From: Mycobacterium asiaticum DSM 44297
GTDB lineage: Bacteria; Actinomycetota; Actinomycetes; Mycobacteriales; Mycobacteriaceae
DNA length: 64,000 nt
Direction: 5' to 3'
NCBI RefSeq assembly: GCF_000613245.1
Contig: NZ_HG964938.1
Location: 114,757 to 178,756 of the forward strand
Shown: positions 51,220-59,303 of the stretch, one piece after another
Position numbering within the stretch: the stretch's first letter is position 1
How the letters are laid out: every line of letters starts with the position of its first letter
The notes under the pieces: model-generated
Seen by the model: the letters and a program-made list of their open reading frames with translations, nothing else
The model's database searches: none
What the model was told of the DNA's origin: nothing
Translations under genes and position numbers: made by a program

Positions 51220-52455
51220 CTAGCGCAGGAACCGTTCGACATAGGGCGCGAAGCGGTCGCGCAGATCGGCTTCGTCCAGCCCGAACATCTCGAAGGACGT
51301 TTCGACGCTGCCGAGCCGGCCCCGCCGATGGCCCGCGAGGTAATCGGTGACCGCGGCCCGGGCCGCATCCGTGAACGGCTCCCCGGCCAGGGCGTAGACC
51401 CGCTCGGCGACGCCGAGCTCGTCGGCCATGAAGTCGTCGAAACGAATGTCGATCGAGCGGTCCGGGCCGATCGTGTCCCGGTCGCGGACCAGTGCGTTGA
51501 GCATCTGCTCGAGGCGGTCGATCCAGTACCCGGCGATCTGCCGCACCGGCACCGGTGACCGGTGCATGCGCGCGGAGTAGGTGATCATCGCGATCATCGA
51601 CAACGCCACCGGCACCGGATCGCGGTGGGTGAATACGACGATGCCGTCTTCGAACACGCGATCAAGGACGGGCACCTGCTCAAGGTGCTGGGGCGACTTG
51701 AGCAGCCAGCGCTCACCGCCCCGGAGGAACTGCATGGCCTTCAGTTGCGTTGCCAGGTATTCGTAGTGCGGCGTCTGATCGTGGGATTGGTAGTAGTCAC
51801 GCCAACGCGGGACATGGGCGAGCGTCTCGAACAGCATGGTGGAGAAGTCGTTGGCCAGCAACTGGATCTCTTCGTGCACGTGATCGGTGGTCATCTCGTG
51901 CATCAGCGCGAAATGTGGCATCACCAGGTTGATCACGCTGATCGCCACGTCCATTCGGGTCCGGCGCGGATCCGGTTCCTGACCGGCTTCGGCGGGCAGC
52001 GGGAAGGGCTCGTTGCTCTCCCAGTACGGCATGGTGCGGAAGGTCGGCGGAGCCGCCAGCAGGTTGTGCAGATGGGTGGTGCCGGTGCGGGGCAGCCCCG
52101 CGATGACGACCGGCGAGCGCAGCTTGATGTCGTTGATCTCGGGGTGCCGGCTCAACAGGTCGGTCAGCAGCAGGCGGTTCTTGAGCAACTGCAGCAGTTG
52201 GCCGTAGAAATTGACCACGCCGGCCCCGTGCACGTCGTCGATCTCCCTTAGCGCCGCCAGGTAGACGTCGAGTCGTTCCCGGTAGTCGTCGGGACCGAAA
52301 TCGTGCAGGCCGGTCTCGGCACTGGCCTTAACGTGCAGCGCCTCGGCGTCCAGCGGGCAGTCCGGCGCCAGACCGGCCATCATGTCCAGGACCGGCTGGG
52401 CCTCGGCGCTGAACCGGGGCGTGGCGAGGTCATCTAGTCGCGAGGTAGCTGTCAT
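51220..52455 (-). CDS. Sulfotransferase family protein
   Basis: The 411-aa protein has the PAPS-binding P-loop GLPRTGTTHLHNLL near 120 and WLLKSPQHLEQVPVLDRVFEDGIVVFTHRDP, which is the 3'-phosphate site of the bacterial sulfotransferase 3 family. The family is large in mycobacteria and would transfer sulfate to a lipid or glycan hydroxyl. A C-terminal DIRFDDFMADELG segment is typical. It is the first gene of a leftward unit with ephF and has only 28 bases to the divergent TetR gene. Confidence 0.88.
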   Translation of the reverse strand: MTATSRLDDLATPRFSAEAQPVLDMMAGLAPDCPLDAEALHVKASAETGLHDFGPDDYRERLDVYLAALREIDDVHGAGVVNFYGQLLQLLKNRLLLTDLLSRHPEINDIKLRSPVVIAGLPRTGTTHLHNLLAAPPTFRTMPYWESNEPFPLPAEAGQEPDPRRTRMDVAISVINLVMPHFALMHEMTTDHVHEEIQLLANDFSTMLFETLAHVPRWRDYYQSHDQTPHYEYLATQLKAMQFLRGGERWLLKSPQHLEQVPVLDRVFEDGIVVFTHRDPVPVALSMIAMITYSARMHRSPVPVRQIAGYWIDRLEQMLNALVRDRDTIGPDRSIDIRFDDFMADELGVAERVYALAGEPFTDAARAAVTDYLAGHRRGRLGSVETSFEMFGLDEADLRDRFAPYVERFLR

Positions 52456-52463
52456 GCCGACTT

Positions 52464-52489
52464 ATGTTACTCTGAGTTTCGTAATGTTA
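52464..52489. promoter_or_regulatory. ATGTTA direct repeats and TTAC-N10-GTAA in a 28-base divergent gap
   Basis: ATGTTA occurs at 52464-52469 and 52484-52489, 20 bases apart, the second overlapping the TetR start; TTAC at 52467-52470 and GTAA at 52481-52484 form an inverted repeat. The region is AT-rich and must hold the control sites of both the TetR and sulfotransferase genes. It is likely a TetR operator. Confidence 0.55.
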
Positions 52490-53059
52490 GTAGACTTCGG
52501 CCGCCCTCGCGATCCGCGAATCGACGCCGCGGTGCTGGCCGCCACGGTGGAGTTGCTCGCCGAGAACGGGTATGCGCGGCTTGCGGTTTCGGCCATCGCC
52601 GAACGGGCCGGCACGTCCAAGCCGGCGATCTACCGGCGCTGGCCCAGTAAGGCACACCTCGTCCATGAGGCGGTGTTCCCGATCGGCGCCGCGACGGAAA
52701 TACCGGATACCGGCTCGCTACGTGAGGACCTGCGCGAAATGGTCTGTCGCGCAATGGCTGTGCTGACCACGCCGGCCGCCCGGGCCGCGCTGCCGGGGCT
52801 GATCGGCGAGATGGCCGCCGATCCCAGCCTGCATTCGGCGCTGCTGCAACGGTTCTCCGGCCTGATCGGTGGCACGCTGGCCGCGTGGCTCGACGAGGCC
52901 GCCGCGCGCGGCGACGTCCGTGCCGACGTGACCGCGGCCGAACTGGCCGACGCGGTCGCCGGGGTCATCCTGCTGGCTCTGCTCACCCGTCCGAACGGCC
53001 TCGACGACGTCTGGATCGATCGCACCACCACGTTGCTCCTGAAAGGAATCAGCGCATGA
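52484..53059 (+). CDS. TetR-family regulator coupled to a DUF1214 gene
   Basis: The 191-aa protein has an HTH at about 14-60: AAVLAATVELLAENGYARLAVSAIAERAGTSKPAIYRRWPSKAHLVHEAV in outline, of the mycobacterial TetR_C_33 type with SKPAIYRRW. The ATG at 52484 is used; the longer frame to 52382 is antisense to the sulfotransferase. The stop overlaps the DUF1214 start as ATGA. It probably represses its own unit and the divergent sulfotransferase-ephF unit through the overlapping sites. Confidence 0.9.
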   Translation: MLVDFGRPRDPRIDAAVLAATVELLAENGYARLAVSAIAERAGTSKPAIYRRWPSKAHLVHEAVFPIGAATEIPDTGSLREDLREMVCRAMAVLTTPAARAALPGLIGEMAADPSLHSALLQRFSGLIGGTLAAWLDEAAARGDVRADVTAAELADAVAGVILLALLTRPNGLDDVWIDRTTTLLLKGISA

Positions 53060-54168
53060 CGCACGAATCGACGACCGCGTGGCGGGAGTTGTTGACCGCC
53101 CTGGGCGACCTCGACCGGTCCTTCCTCGAGGGGGACCGCGCGGTCACCGACGAGCGACACGTGGCCGACGGCTACCGCATGCTCGCCGCCACCCTTGGGG
53201 TTGCGTTCGACAGCTACCTGTTCACCGAGCCCGGCCGCCCGCAGTTCGTGGCCGTCAACACGCCCTTCCGGCGCGACCGCCGATGGGGCGGCGATAACAC
53301 CGACGCGTACTACTACATGTGCCCGGTCGACCCTCACCGCCGCTACCGCATCAGCGGCAATAGGGGTGACAGCGTGTACTTTTCGGTCACCGCGTACAAC
53401 GAGCCCTCGCCCGGGGCGTGGTCGGACCGGGTGGTGGCGATCGTGCGCGACACCGATCTCGACATCGACGCCGATGGCAACTTCTCGTTCGAGTTCCCGC
53501 CGACGCCGGACGCGGCTGCCCTGATGACCCGGGACTACCAGGCCGACCCGCTGACCGGTCGCCCCGTCGTCTGGAACATCGAGGCGCTCGATGAACCCGA
53601 CCCGATCGCGCACGGGGACATCGAAACCGCCGACCGACTACGGGCGGCGACCACCTGGTTACGCACCATGTTCGCGATCGTGCCGCTTCCGGTCGGCAGC
53701 CGGGCCGACGAGCAGCATTCGCTGGGGCACGAAGTCGCCCACACCGCAAACCAGTTCGCCGAGCCCTACCAGGTTCCCGACGCCAACTTTGGCTGGTCGG
53801 CCCGCGACGCCTGCTACGCCTACGGAAGTTTCGTGCTGGACGACGATGAGGCGCTGGTGATCACGCACCGGCCACCGACGTGCCGGTTCTGGAACATGGT
53901 GGTGTGGAATCAGTTCATGGCGACCTACGGCCCTGCGGAAGGTCCCGACGCCCGTTGTTCGGTCAACGGGCACAGCGCGGTGCCCAACGCTGACGGTTCG
54001 GTGACGATCGTGTTGTCCCGAATCAGGACCGATCATCCCAATTGGCTTACCACGCTTGGCTATCCGCGCGGGAATCTCGCGTTCCGGTGGTTCCTCGCGG
54101 ACGGCGTGCCGGCGCGTCCGCAGGTCGAACTCGTCAAGGTTTCCGACGCTCCGACTACGGCGCTTTAG
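53056..54168 (+). CDS. DUF1214 domain protein
   Basis: The 370-aa protein has a C-terminal DUF1214 domain (about 240-360): FWNMVVWNQFMATYGPAEGPDARCSVNGHSAVPNADGSVTIVLS, HPNWLTTLGYPRGNLAFRWFLADG. The N-half includes AYYYMCPVDPHRRYRISGNRGDSVYFSVTAY, a beta-rich DUF1254-like part. Neither domain has an established reaction. No signal peptide is visible, unlike many DUF1254/DUF1214 proteins. It is translationally coupled to a TetR gene, and its last four bases overlap the convergent LLM gene. Confidence 0.87.
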   Translation: MTHESTTAWRELLTALGDLDRSFLEGDRAVTDERHVADGYRMLAATLGVAFDSYLFTEPGRPQFVAVNTPFRRDRRWGGDNTDAYYYMCPVDPHRRYRISGNRGDSVYFSVTAYNEPSPGAWSDRVVAIVRDTDLDIDADGNFSFEFPPTPDAAALMTRDYQADPLTGRPVVWNIEALDEPDPIAHGDIETADRLRAATTWLRTMFAIVPLPVGSRADEQHSLGHEVAHTANQFAEPYQVPDANFGWSARDACYAYGSFVLDDDEALVITHRPPTCRFWNMVVWNQFMATYGPAEGPDARCSVNGHSAVPNADGSVTIVLSRIRTDHPNWLTTLGYPRGNLAFRWFLADGVPARPQVELVKVSDAPTTAL

Positions 54169-55214
54169 GTTTCGCGGACCAGCTCGATGGCACGGCCCAG
54201 TGTGGAGAGTTTGGCATCGAGCGTCTCCCCCGCCGGATAGAGCCGGACGGTGTCCACACCCGCGTCGCGCCAGACCGCCAGTCGGGTACGGATCCGTTCT
54301 TCGGTGCCGATCAGCGTGGTGGCCAGCACCATGTCGTCGGTGACCAGGGCGGTCGCCCCGGCCCGGTCGCCGGCCTGCCAGCGTTCCCGCACCGCCGCCG
54401 CGGTTTCGCTCCACCCCTGCCGGCTATAGGCCTGGTTGTAGTAGTTCGTGCTGGCTGACCCCATGCCGCCGAGGCTGAACGCGAGTTCCGCCTTGCGTGC
54501 GGCGACCATGTCACGCAATGCGTCTTCGTCGGGCGCAAAAGCGACTTCGGCGCCTTGGCAGATGTCGATGTCGGCGCGACGGCGACCCGCGGACGCCAGG
54601 CCTTTGTCGAGGTGCGCGAAGTAGGCGTCGTCGGCGCCTTCGGGTACGAAGCTGGTGCCCAGCCAGCCGTCGGCGATCCTTCCGGTCAGCCGCAACATCG
54701 CGGGCGACAGGGTGGCCAGGTAGATCGGGATAGGGTGTTGCGGACGAGTCGACAACCGCATCGGCTTTCCGTCCCCGCCCGGGCGCGGAATCTGAACTTC
54801 CTTGCCGGAGTAGGAGATTTTGCCACCCTCGAAGGCCTGCCGGATGACCTCGACGGTTTCGGTGACCCGGGCCAGCGGGCGTGCGAACGCGACGCCGTGC
54901 AGACCCTCGATCACCTGCGGTCCCGACGCGCCCAGGCCCAGCAGGAATCGGCCGCCGGAGAGGTTGGACAGCGTGATCGCGGTCTGGGCGATGAGCACCG
55001 CAGAGCGGGTGCCAACCTGAATGACCCCGGAGCCCAGCAACATCCGATCGGTTCGCGCCGCGAGGTATCCCAGCGCCGACGGCGCGTCGGCGCCCCACGC
55101 CTCGGCCACCCAGCAGACGTCGAGGCCGAGGCGCTCAGCCTCGACCACGAAGTCGGCCGTCTGATTTGCATTCGGGCCCGCGGAGAGTTCGACGGTCGTG
55201 GCGGTCCGCATCAC
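54165..55214 (-). CDS. LLM-class F420-dependent oxidoreductase (TIGR03857-like)
   Basis: The 349-aa protein begins with TATTVELSAGPNANQTADFVVEAERLG, has CWVAEAWGADAPSALGYLAARTDRMLLGSGVIQ and GGRFLLGLGASGPQVIEGLHGVAFARPLAR, all usual for luciferase-like F420 enzymes. The overlapping GTGATG gives two possible starts (55214 or 55211) that share the stop of the SRPBCC gene upstream, so the pair is coupled. Substrate unknown. It is different in family from the LLM protein at 8866. Confidence 0.88.
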   Translation of the reverse strand: MMRTATTVELSAGPNANQTADFVVEAERLGLDVCWVAEAWGADAPSALGYLAARTDRMLLGSGVIQVGTRSAVLIAQTAITLSNLSGGRFLLGLGASGPQVIEGLHGVAFARPLARVTETVEVIRQAFEGGKISYSGKEVQIPRPGGDGKPMRLSTRPQHPIPIYLATLSPAMLRLTGRIADGWLGTSFVPEGADDAYFAHLDKGLASAGRRRADIDICQGAEVAFAPDEDALRDMVAARKAELAFSLGGMGSASTNYYNQAYSRQGWSETAAAVRERWQAGDRAGATALVTDDMVLATTLIGTEERIRTRLAVWRDAGVDTVRLYPAGETLDAKLSTLGRAIELVRET

Positions 55215-55792
55215 CGCACCCCGTGTTCGGCCAACCTCTTGATCGCAGCCAGCGTCTTATCGATCGCGGCCTCGAACTCCCGTAGTCGCACGAACACGAT
55301 CTTCTGCTCCTTGTCGGGCATGGCGTCGATGGCGCTGGACAACCCGGACCGGCCCGGGCCTAGCTGCGTCCAGAACGACAGCGCGGTGCCGCCGTCCCGA
55401 GGCGTCAGACGAAACCGCCAGATCGCCGACGGGGTATCGGGTTCGCCTACCGCCCAGGCGAATTCGTGTGGCTCGTCGCAGGCGATGATCTGTGAGGTGG
55501 TGCTCCAGCGGCCAAATGCGTCGTGCTCGTTGTGCCCGACGAAGCGGGATCCGAGCCGGGGACCGGTGGCACCGTCGAGCCACTCGACGGCCAGCAGCTC
55601 GTTGCTGAGGGTCGGCATCAGCTCGATATCAGAGATCAGATCCCAGACTCGGTGCTGGTCGGCATCGACCCACGTCACACCTTCCACTGTCGGGGTGTCC
55701 GAATAGCGTGCGCCGGTCCATTGCACCAAGCCATTGTCCACCCAATGTGGCGCCGAGGCTGCGTCCAGGGTGACCCGATGTCGAAGTGACAC
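55211..55792 (-). CDS. SRPBCC (polyketide cyclase/START-like) protein
   Basis: The protein has the helix-grip pattern: VEGVTWVDADQHRVWDLISDIELMPTLSNELLAVEWLDGATGPRLGSRFVGHNEHD, then a C-terminal helix. Such proteins bind hydrophobic ligands. The N-terminal 30 residues from the GTG at 55792 fall inside a long inverted repeat and are not typical of the family; a later TTG at 55731 (LVQWTGARYS) may be the true start. It is coupled to the LLM gene by an ATGA/GTGA overlap. Confidence 0.75.
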   Translation of the reverse strand: MSLRHRVTLDAASAPHWVDNGLVQWTGARYSDTPTVEGVTWVDADQHRVWDLISDIELMPTLSNELLAVEWLDGATGPRLGSRFVGHNEHDAFGRWSTTSQIIACDEPHEFAWAVGEPDTPSAIWRFRLTPRDGGTALSFWTQLGPGRSGLSSAIDAMPDKEQKIVFVRLREFEAAIDKTLAAIKRLAEHGVR

Positions 55793-55816
55793 ACCCTGGA
55801 CGCAGTCTCGGCGCCA
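55748..55816. repeat. Large inverted repeat, 25-base arms, 19-base loop
   Basis: The left arm (55748-55772) and right arm (55792-55816) pair over 25 bases with only one mismatch, a G-U-compatible one. The arms start TGGCGCCGAG and end CTCGGCGCCA. It lies between the desaturase stop (55838, minus strand) and the SRPBCC gene and overlaps the upstream end of the latter. It may terminate the desaturase transcript, or be a dispersed repeat. No U-tract follows on the minus strand. Confidence 0.85.
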
Positions 55817-55837
55817 TCGGCCGAGCCGCGTCGGTGA

Positions 55838-56944
55838 TTACGCGGCTACCAGCTCCAATTCGGCGGGCGCGCCGGCCTTGCGGGGCAACCGCAGCGAGTC
55901 GGGCAGTGACAACCGCACGATCTTGCGGACCACGGTGCCGAACTGCTTGAGCAGCGGACCCTTGTTGTAGGGGATGCCGTAGCGCTCGCAGATCTCTTGC
56001 ACCTCGGGCGCGATCTTGGGGTACCGGCGGGCCGGCATGTCCGGGAACAGGTGGTGCTCGATCTGGTGGGACAGGTTGCCCGACAGCACGTGGAAGAGGT
56101 TGCCCCCGGTCAGGTTCGCCGAACCGAGCACCTGGCGGAAGTACCACTGGCCGCGGGTCTCGTCCTTGGTCTCCTCGATGGTGAATTCCTGGGTGCCGTC
56201 CGGGAAGTGGCCGCAGAAGATGATCATGTACGACCACACGTTGCGCATCAGGTTGGCCGTCAGGTTACCGGTGAATACGAACGGCGCAAACGGGCCGGCC
56301 AGCAGCGGGAAGGCGACGTAGTCCTTGAGCGACTGGCGACGCGTCTTCTTCCAGATCTCCTTCAGGGTGTCGCGCTTATCCCGCAGGCTGATCTCACCGG
56401 CGCGGATCCGCTCGGTTTCCAGTTCGTGCAGGGCGACGCCGTACTGGAACAGCACCATCAGCAGGAACGCATAGACCGGGTTGCCCAGGAAGTACGGCGT
56501 CCAGCGTTGGTCCTCGCTCATCCGCAGGATGCCGTAGCCGATGTCACGGTCCATCCCCACGATGTTGGTGTGGGTGTGGTGCATGTAGTTGTGCGAGTGC
56601 CGCCACTGGTCGGCCGGGCAGGCGGTGTCCCACTCGAAGTCGCGGCCCGAGATCGCCGGGTCACGCATCCAGTCGTACTGGCCGTGCATGACGTTGTGGC
56701 CGATTTCCATGTTGTCCATGATTTTCGCGATGCCCAGCATTCCGGTGCCCAGCAGCCAGGCCGGCGGCAGGAACAGCAGCGCTCGGCCACCGACTTCCAG
56801 CCCGCGCTGGATCTTGATCATGCGGCGGATGTATTCGGCATCTTCCTCGCCGAGATCTGCCATCTCTCGTTCCTTGATGGCGTCGAGCTCGCGGCCGAAG
56901 GCCTCGGCCTGGTCCTTGGTCAGGGTGATCTTGTCCTGAGGCAT
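55838..56944 (-). CDS. Membrane-bound acyl desaturase, DesA3-like
   Basis: The 368-aa integral membrane protein has the three His boxes of fatty acid desaturases: HNVMHGQ, HSHNYMHHTH (H-x4-HH-x-H) and HQIEHH. About four hydrophobic helices surround them. It would insert a double bond into acyl chains using electrons from the adjacent ferredoxin-type reductase. It resembles Rv3229c (DesA3, stearoyl-CoA Delta9 desaturase) but is shorter, and the pairing is conserved (Rv3230c-Rv3229c). The ATG at 56944 follows AGGAGGAA; the longer frame to 57133 lies inside the reductase gene. Confidence 0.92.
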   Translation of the reverse strand: MPQDKITLTKDQAEAFGRELDAIKEREMADLGEEDAEYIRRMIKIQRGLEVGGRALLFLPPAWLLGTGMLGIAKIMDNMEIGHNVMHGQYDWMRDPAISGRDFEWDTACPADQWRHSHNYMHHTHTNIVGMDRDIGYGILRMSEDQRWTPYFLGNPVYAFLLMVLFQYGVALHELETERIRAGEISLRDKRDTLKEIWKKTRRQSLKDYVAFPLLAGPFAPFVFTGNLTANLMRNVWSYMIIFCGHFPDGTQEFTIEETKDETRGQWYFRQVLGSANLTGGNLFHVLSGNLSHQIEHHLFPDMPARRYPKIAPEVQEICERYGIPYNKGPLLKQFGTVVRKIVRLSLPDSLRLPRKAGAPAELELVAA

Positions 56945-56982
56945 GGCATTTCCTCCTAAGTCTTTGGGTTCTTGGTGGGTGC

Positions 56983-58068
56983 TCAGAGGTCGATTTCGAC
57001 GTCGCCAACGGGGACGGTGACGCAGATCTGGACCTTCTCGTCGGGTCCGGTGGAGACGGCGCCGGTAACCAGATTGCGTACGGTGCCCGAGGTCTTGCGG
57101 CGCGTGCAGGTGTGGCAGATGCCCATCCGGCATCCGTTCTCCGGCGAAAGGCCGGCGGCTTCCGCCTGCTCCAGCAGGGGGCGACCGTCGTCGACGACGT
57201 CGACCTTGCTGCCGGCAAAGCTGACTCGCCCGCCGGTGGGATCAGCCGGCGCTTCGATCACCGGTGGCACGAAACTTTCGGTGAACACGTTTTCACAATG
57301 CTGCTTGACGGCGTCGACCAAAGCGGTTGGCCCGCAGACGAACACCGCGTCAGGCGAGTCCATCGCGGCGGCCAGGTGCTCGGCGCCGAAGCGGCCCTGC
57401 AGGTCGCCGTCACCGGACCGGGTGTAGCCGTGCAGCACCCGTACGCCGCGCATTTCGGCGAGCTCCTCGCGGTAGCACGCCTCTTGCGGGGTGCGGGCGT
57501 AGTGCACGAACGCGATCTCGCCCTTGCGGAATTGCGGGTGCCGCTCGGCGACCAGGGTGCGCAGCATCGCCATGACGGGCGTGATGCCGCTGCCGCCGGA
57601 CACGAACAGGATCCGCTTGGGCCGGTGCACCGGCAGCACGAAGTCGCCGCCGACGCCGTCGAGGCCGACCACCATGCCGCGACGGGCCCGTTCGTACAGG
57701 TAGGAGGAGACCAGGCCGCCGTCGTGCACGCCGACGGTCAGCTCGAGCTGGGCGCTGCCTTCGACGTTGGCCGGGGAGTAGCAGCGGCTGTGCCTGCGGC
57801 CGTCGATCTCAACCGTGACGTTGACGAACTGTCCGGCCTTGACGGTGTAGCGGTCAGTGAACGCGGCGTTCGGTGCCAACGTCAGCGTGACGCTGCGCGG
57901 CGTGCTGCGCCTTACGTCCACCACCTTGGCGCGGGCCTCCCCCGACGTCCAGGTCGGCGCCACAAGCTCGGTGTACCGGTCGACGCCGTGCGGCCCGGTG
58001 AGCAGATCGATAAGGTCGGAACTCAGGACCCGCTTGGCGATCGTCCGAGTGAAAGTTTGAGTGAACAT
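56983..58068 (-). CDS. Ferredoxin/flavodoxin-type oxidoreductase, desaturase partner (Rv3230c-like)
   Basis: The 361-aa protein has a FAD-binding FNR domain (RHSRCYSPAN), an NAD(P)H domain (FVSGGSGITPVMAML) and a C-terminal plant-type 2Fe-2S domain with C-x4-C-x2-C in GCRMGICHTC and a fourth Cys in QICVTVP. It passes electrons from NADPH to the desaturase, as Rv3230c does for DesA3. ATG at 58068 (MFTQTFTRT) is the start; the extra 22 codons cross the promoter palindrome. It is the first gene of the leftward unit. Confidence 0.94.
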   Translation of the reverse strand: MFTQTFTRTIAKRVLSSDLIDLLTGPHGVDRYTELVAPTWTSGEARAKVVDVRRSTPRSVTLTLAPNAAFTDRYTVKAGQFVNVTVEIDGRRHSRCYSPANVEGSAQLELTVGVHDGGLVSSYLYERARRGMVVGLDGVGGDFVLPVHRPKRILFVSGGSGITPVMAMLRTLVAERHPQFRKGEIAFVHYARTPQEACYREELAEMRGVRVLHGYTRSGDGDLQGRFGAEHLAAAMDSPDAVFVCGPTALVDAVKQHCENVFTESFVPPVIEAPADPTGGRVSFAGSKVDVVDDGRPLLEQAEAAGLSPENGCRMGICHTCTRRKTSGTVRNLVTGAVSTGPDEKVQICVTVPVGDVEIDL

Positions 58069-58128
58069 GTGTACACCGTCGCACCGTTTCCCGCAGGTGG
58101 TCAAGGGTTTCGTCAGCTCTGTGTTACG

Positions 58129-58143
58129 GTTCACATAGTGAAC
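58129..58143. promoter_or_regulatory. GTTCAC-ATA-GTGAAC palindrome, probable FabR/DesT-type operator
   Basis: A perfect six-base-arm palindrome overlaps the GTG start of the TetR gene, and lies 61 bases before the reductase start. GTGAAC half-sites are, as I recall, part of the DesT recognition sequence in Pseudomonas. A GTGAAC-N2-GTGTAC sequence also occurs at 58061-58074. Both suggest control of the desaturase unit by the adjacent regulator. Confidence 0.7.
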
Positions 58144-58836
58144 AGTCGTACTCCTAGCTCACATTCGCGGCGATCGGGCCAGGACAGAGCCCGTGATTCG
58201 CGCAATTCCAACGGGCGGGAAAGCCCGTCGCGGGAGGAACGCAAGGAAGCCACCAGGCGCGCGATCATCGCGGCGGCCCTCAAGGCGCTCAACGACCGCA
58301 GCTTCAGCGGGCTGAGTCTGCGGGAGGTGACGCGGGAGGCCGGGATCGTGCCTGCGGCGTTCTACCGGCACTTCGAGTCGATGGAGGCGCTCGGCCTGGT
58401 GCTCATCGACGAATCGTTCCGCAGCCTGCGGGACACGCTGCGCGGCGCCCGCGCGGGCAAACTGGACCCAAATCGGGTGATCGAATCGTCGGTGGAGATT
58501 CTGATCGGCAGCGTCGCCGAACAGCGCGAACACTGGCGCTTCATCGCCCGCGAACGCTCCACCGGGGTCTCGGTGCTGCGGTATGCGATCCGGACCGAGA
58601 TCCGGCTGATCACTTCCGAGCTGGCCACCGACCTGGCGCGCTTCCCGCGACTAAACGAATGGAGCACCGAAGACCTCAATGTGCTGGCAAGCCTCTTCGT
58701 GAACTCGATGATCGTGATCGCCGAGGCCATCGAGGACGCGCAGAGCAGCGAAGCGCTACAGGATATTCACCGGATCGCGGTCAAGCAGCTGCGCATGATC
58801 GCGATCGGGGTGGCCGGCTGGAAAAGCAATCCCTGA
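58138..58836 (+). CDS. TetR-family regulator, FabR/DesT-like
   Basis: The 232-aa protein has a long Ser/Arg-rich N-terminal tail (about 1-35), an HTH with LKALNDRSFSGLSLREVTREAGIVPAAFYRHFESMEALGLVLIDESF, and a C-terminal domain of the FabR/DesT type (RDTLRGAR, HWRFIARERSTG). FabR and DesT sense the acyl-CoA pool and repress unsaturated fatty acid genes. Its gene is divergent from the reductase-desaturase unit and a palindrome overlaps its GTG start, so it likely regulates both. The long upstream frame to 57112 is antisense. Confidence 0.9.
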   Translation: MNSRTPSSHSRRSGQDRARDSRNSNGRESPSREERKEATRRAIIAAALKALNDRSFSGLSLREVTREAGIVPAAFYRHFESMEALGLVLIDESFRSLRDTLRGARAGKLDPNRVIESSVEILIGSVAEQREHWRFIARERSTGVSVLRYAIRTEIRLITSELATDLARFPRLNEWSTEDLNVLASLFVNSMIVIAEAIEDAQSSEALQDIHRIAVKQLRMIAIGVAGWKSNP

Positions 58837-59193
58837 CTACTCGTCGACCACCTGGTAGAGCGAATCGCCGTCTTCGGGTGCGCCGTCGACCTGGCCCCGA
58901 TGGGCCCGGCCTGTTTCGTCGTCCGGGACAGGGCCGGTGGCCGCCAGCTCGGTGACATCGGGTTGTTCGGCGGCAAGTCGCGCGTCGAGCGATTCGCCCT
59001 CCCGTTCCTCGCGCGCGGTCATGCCGAATTTGTCGGCACCGCTCCAGTCCTCGGGCGGGTCGACAACGACGTCCCCGTCGTCGTTGCGCAGCTCGTCGGA
59101 GTCGGTGGACTCTTCCGCGTTCAGGGTGTCGCCGGGGCCGCCTTCTTCGGGGAAGTCGGCGGCATCGACAGAACCTGCGTCATCGGTAGCCAT
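58837..59193 (-). CDS. Acidic DUF5709-like protein
   Basis: The 118-aa protein from the ATG at 59193 is very acidic and probably disordered: SVDAADFPEEGGPGDTLNAEE, DPPEDWSGADKFGMTAREEREGESLDARLAAEQPD and DSLYQVVDE at the end. The ADKFGMTAREEREGESLDARLAAEQPD core is what I know as DUF5709 in actinobacteria, a family without known function. I reject the extension to 59331. Its stop abuts that of the convergent TetR gene with no gap. Confidence 0.8.
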   Translation of the reverse strand: MATDDAGSVDAADFPEEGGPGDTLNAEESTDSDELRNDDGDVVVDPPEDWSGADKFGMTAREEREGESLDARLAAEQPDVTELAATGPVPDDETGRAHRGQVDGAPEDGDSLYQVVDE

Positions 59194-59303
59194 TGGCCAC
59201 GGTTGCCCGCAAGATATGGCCGCTAAACCCGCCCAGAACGACAGCGGATAACCTCCGCTGACCTTCAGCGTTTCGCGGGTGACGAAGGACGCGTTCGGAG
59301 CGC

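Noticed and set aside
57112..58836. A 574-aa plus-strand frame ending in the TetR
   Set aside because: The first 340 codons are antisense to the ferredoxin-type reductase; the palindrome and GTG at 58138 mark the true start.
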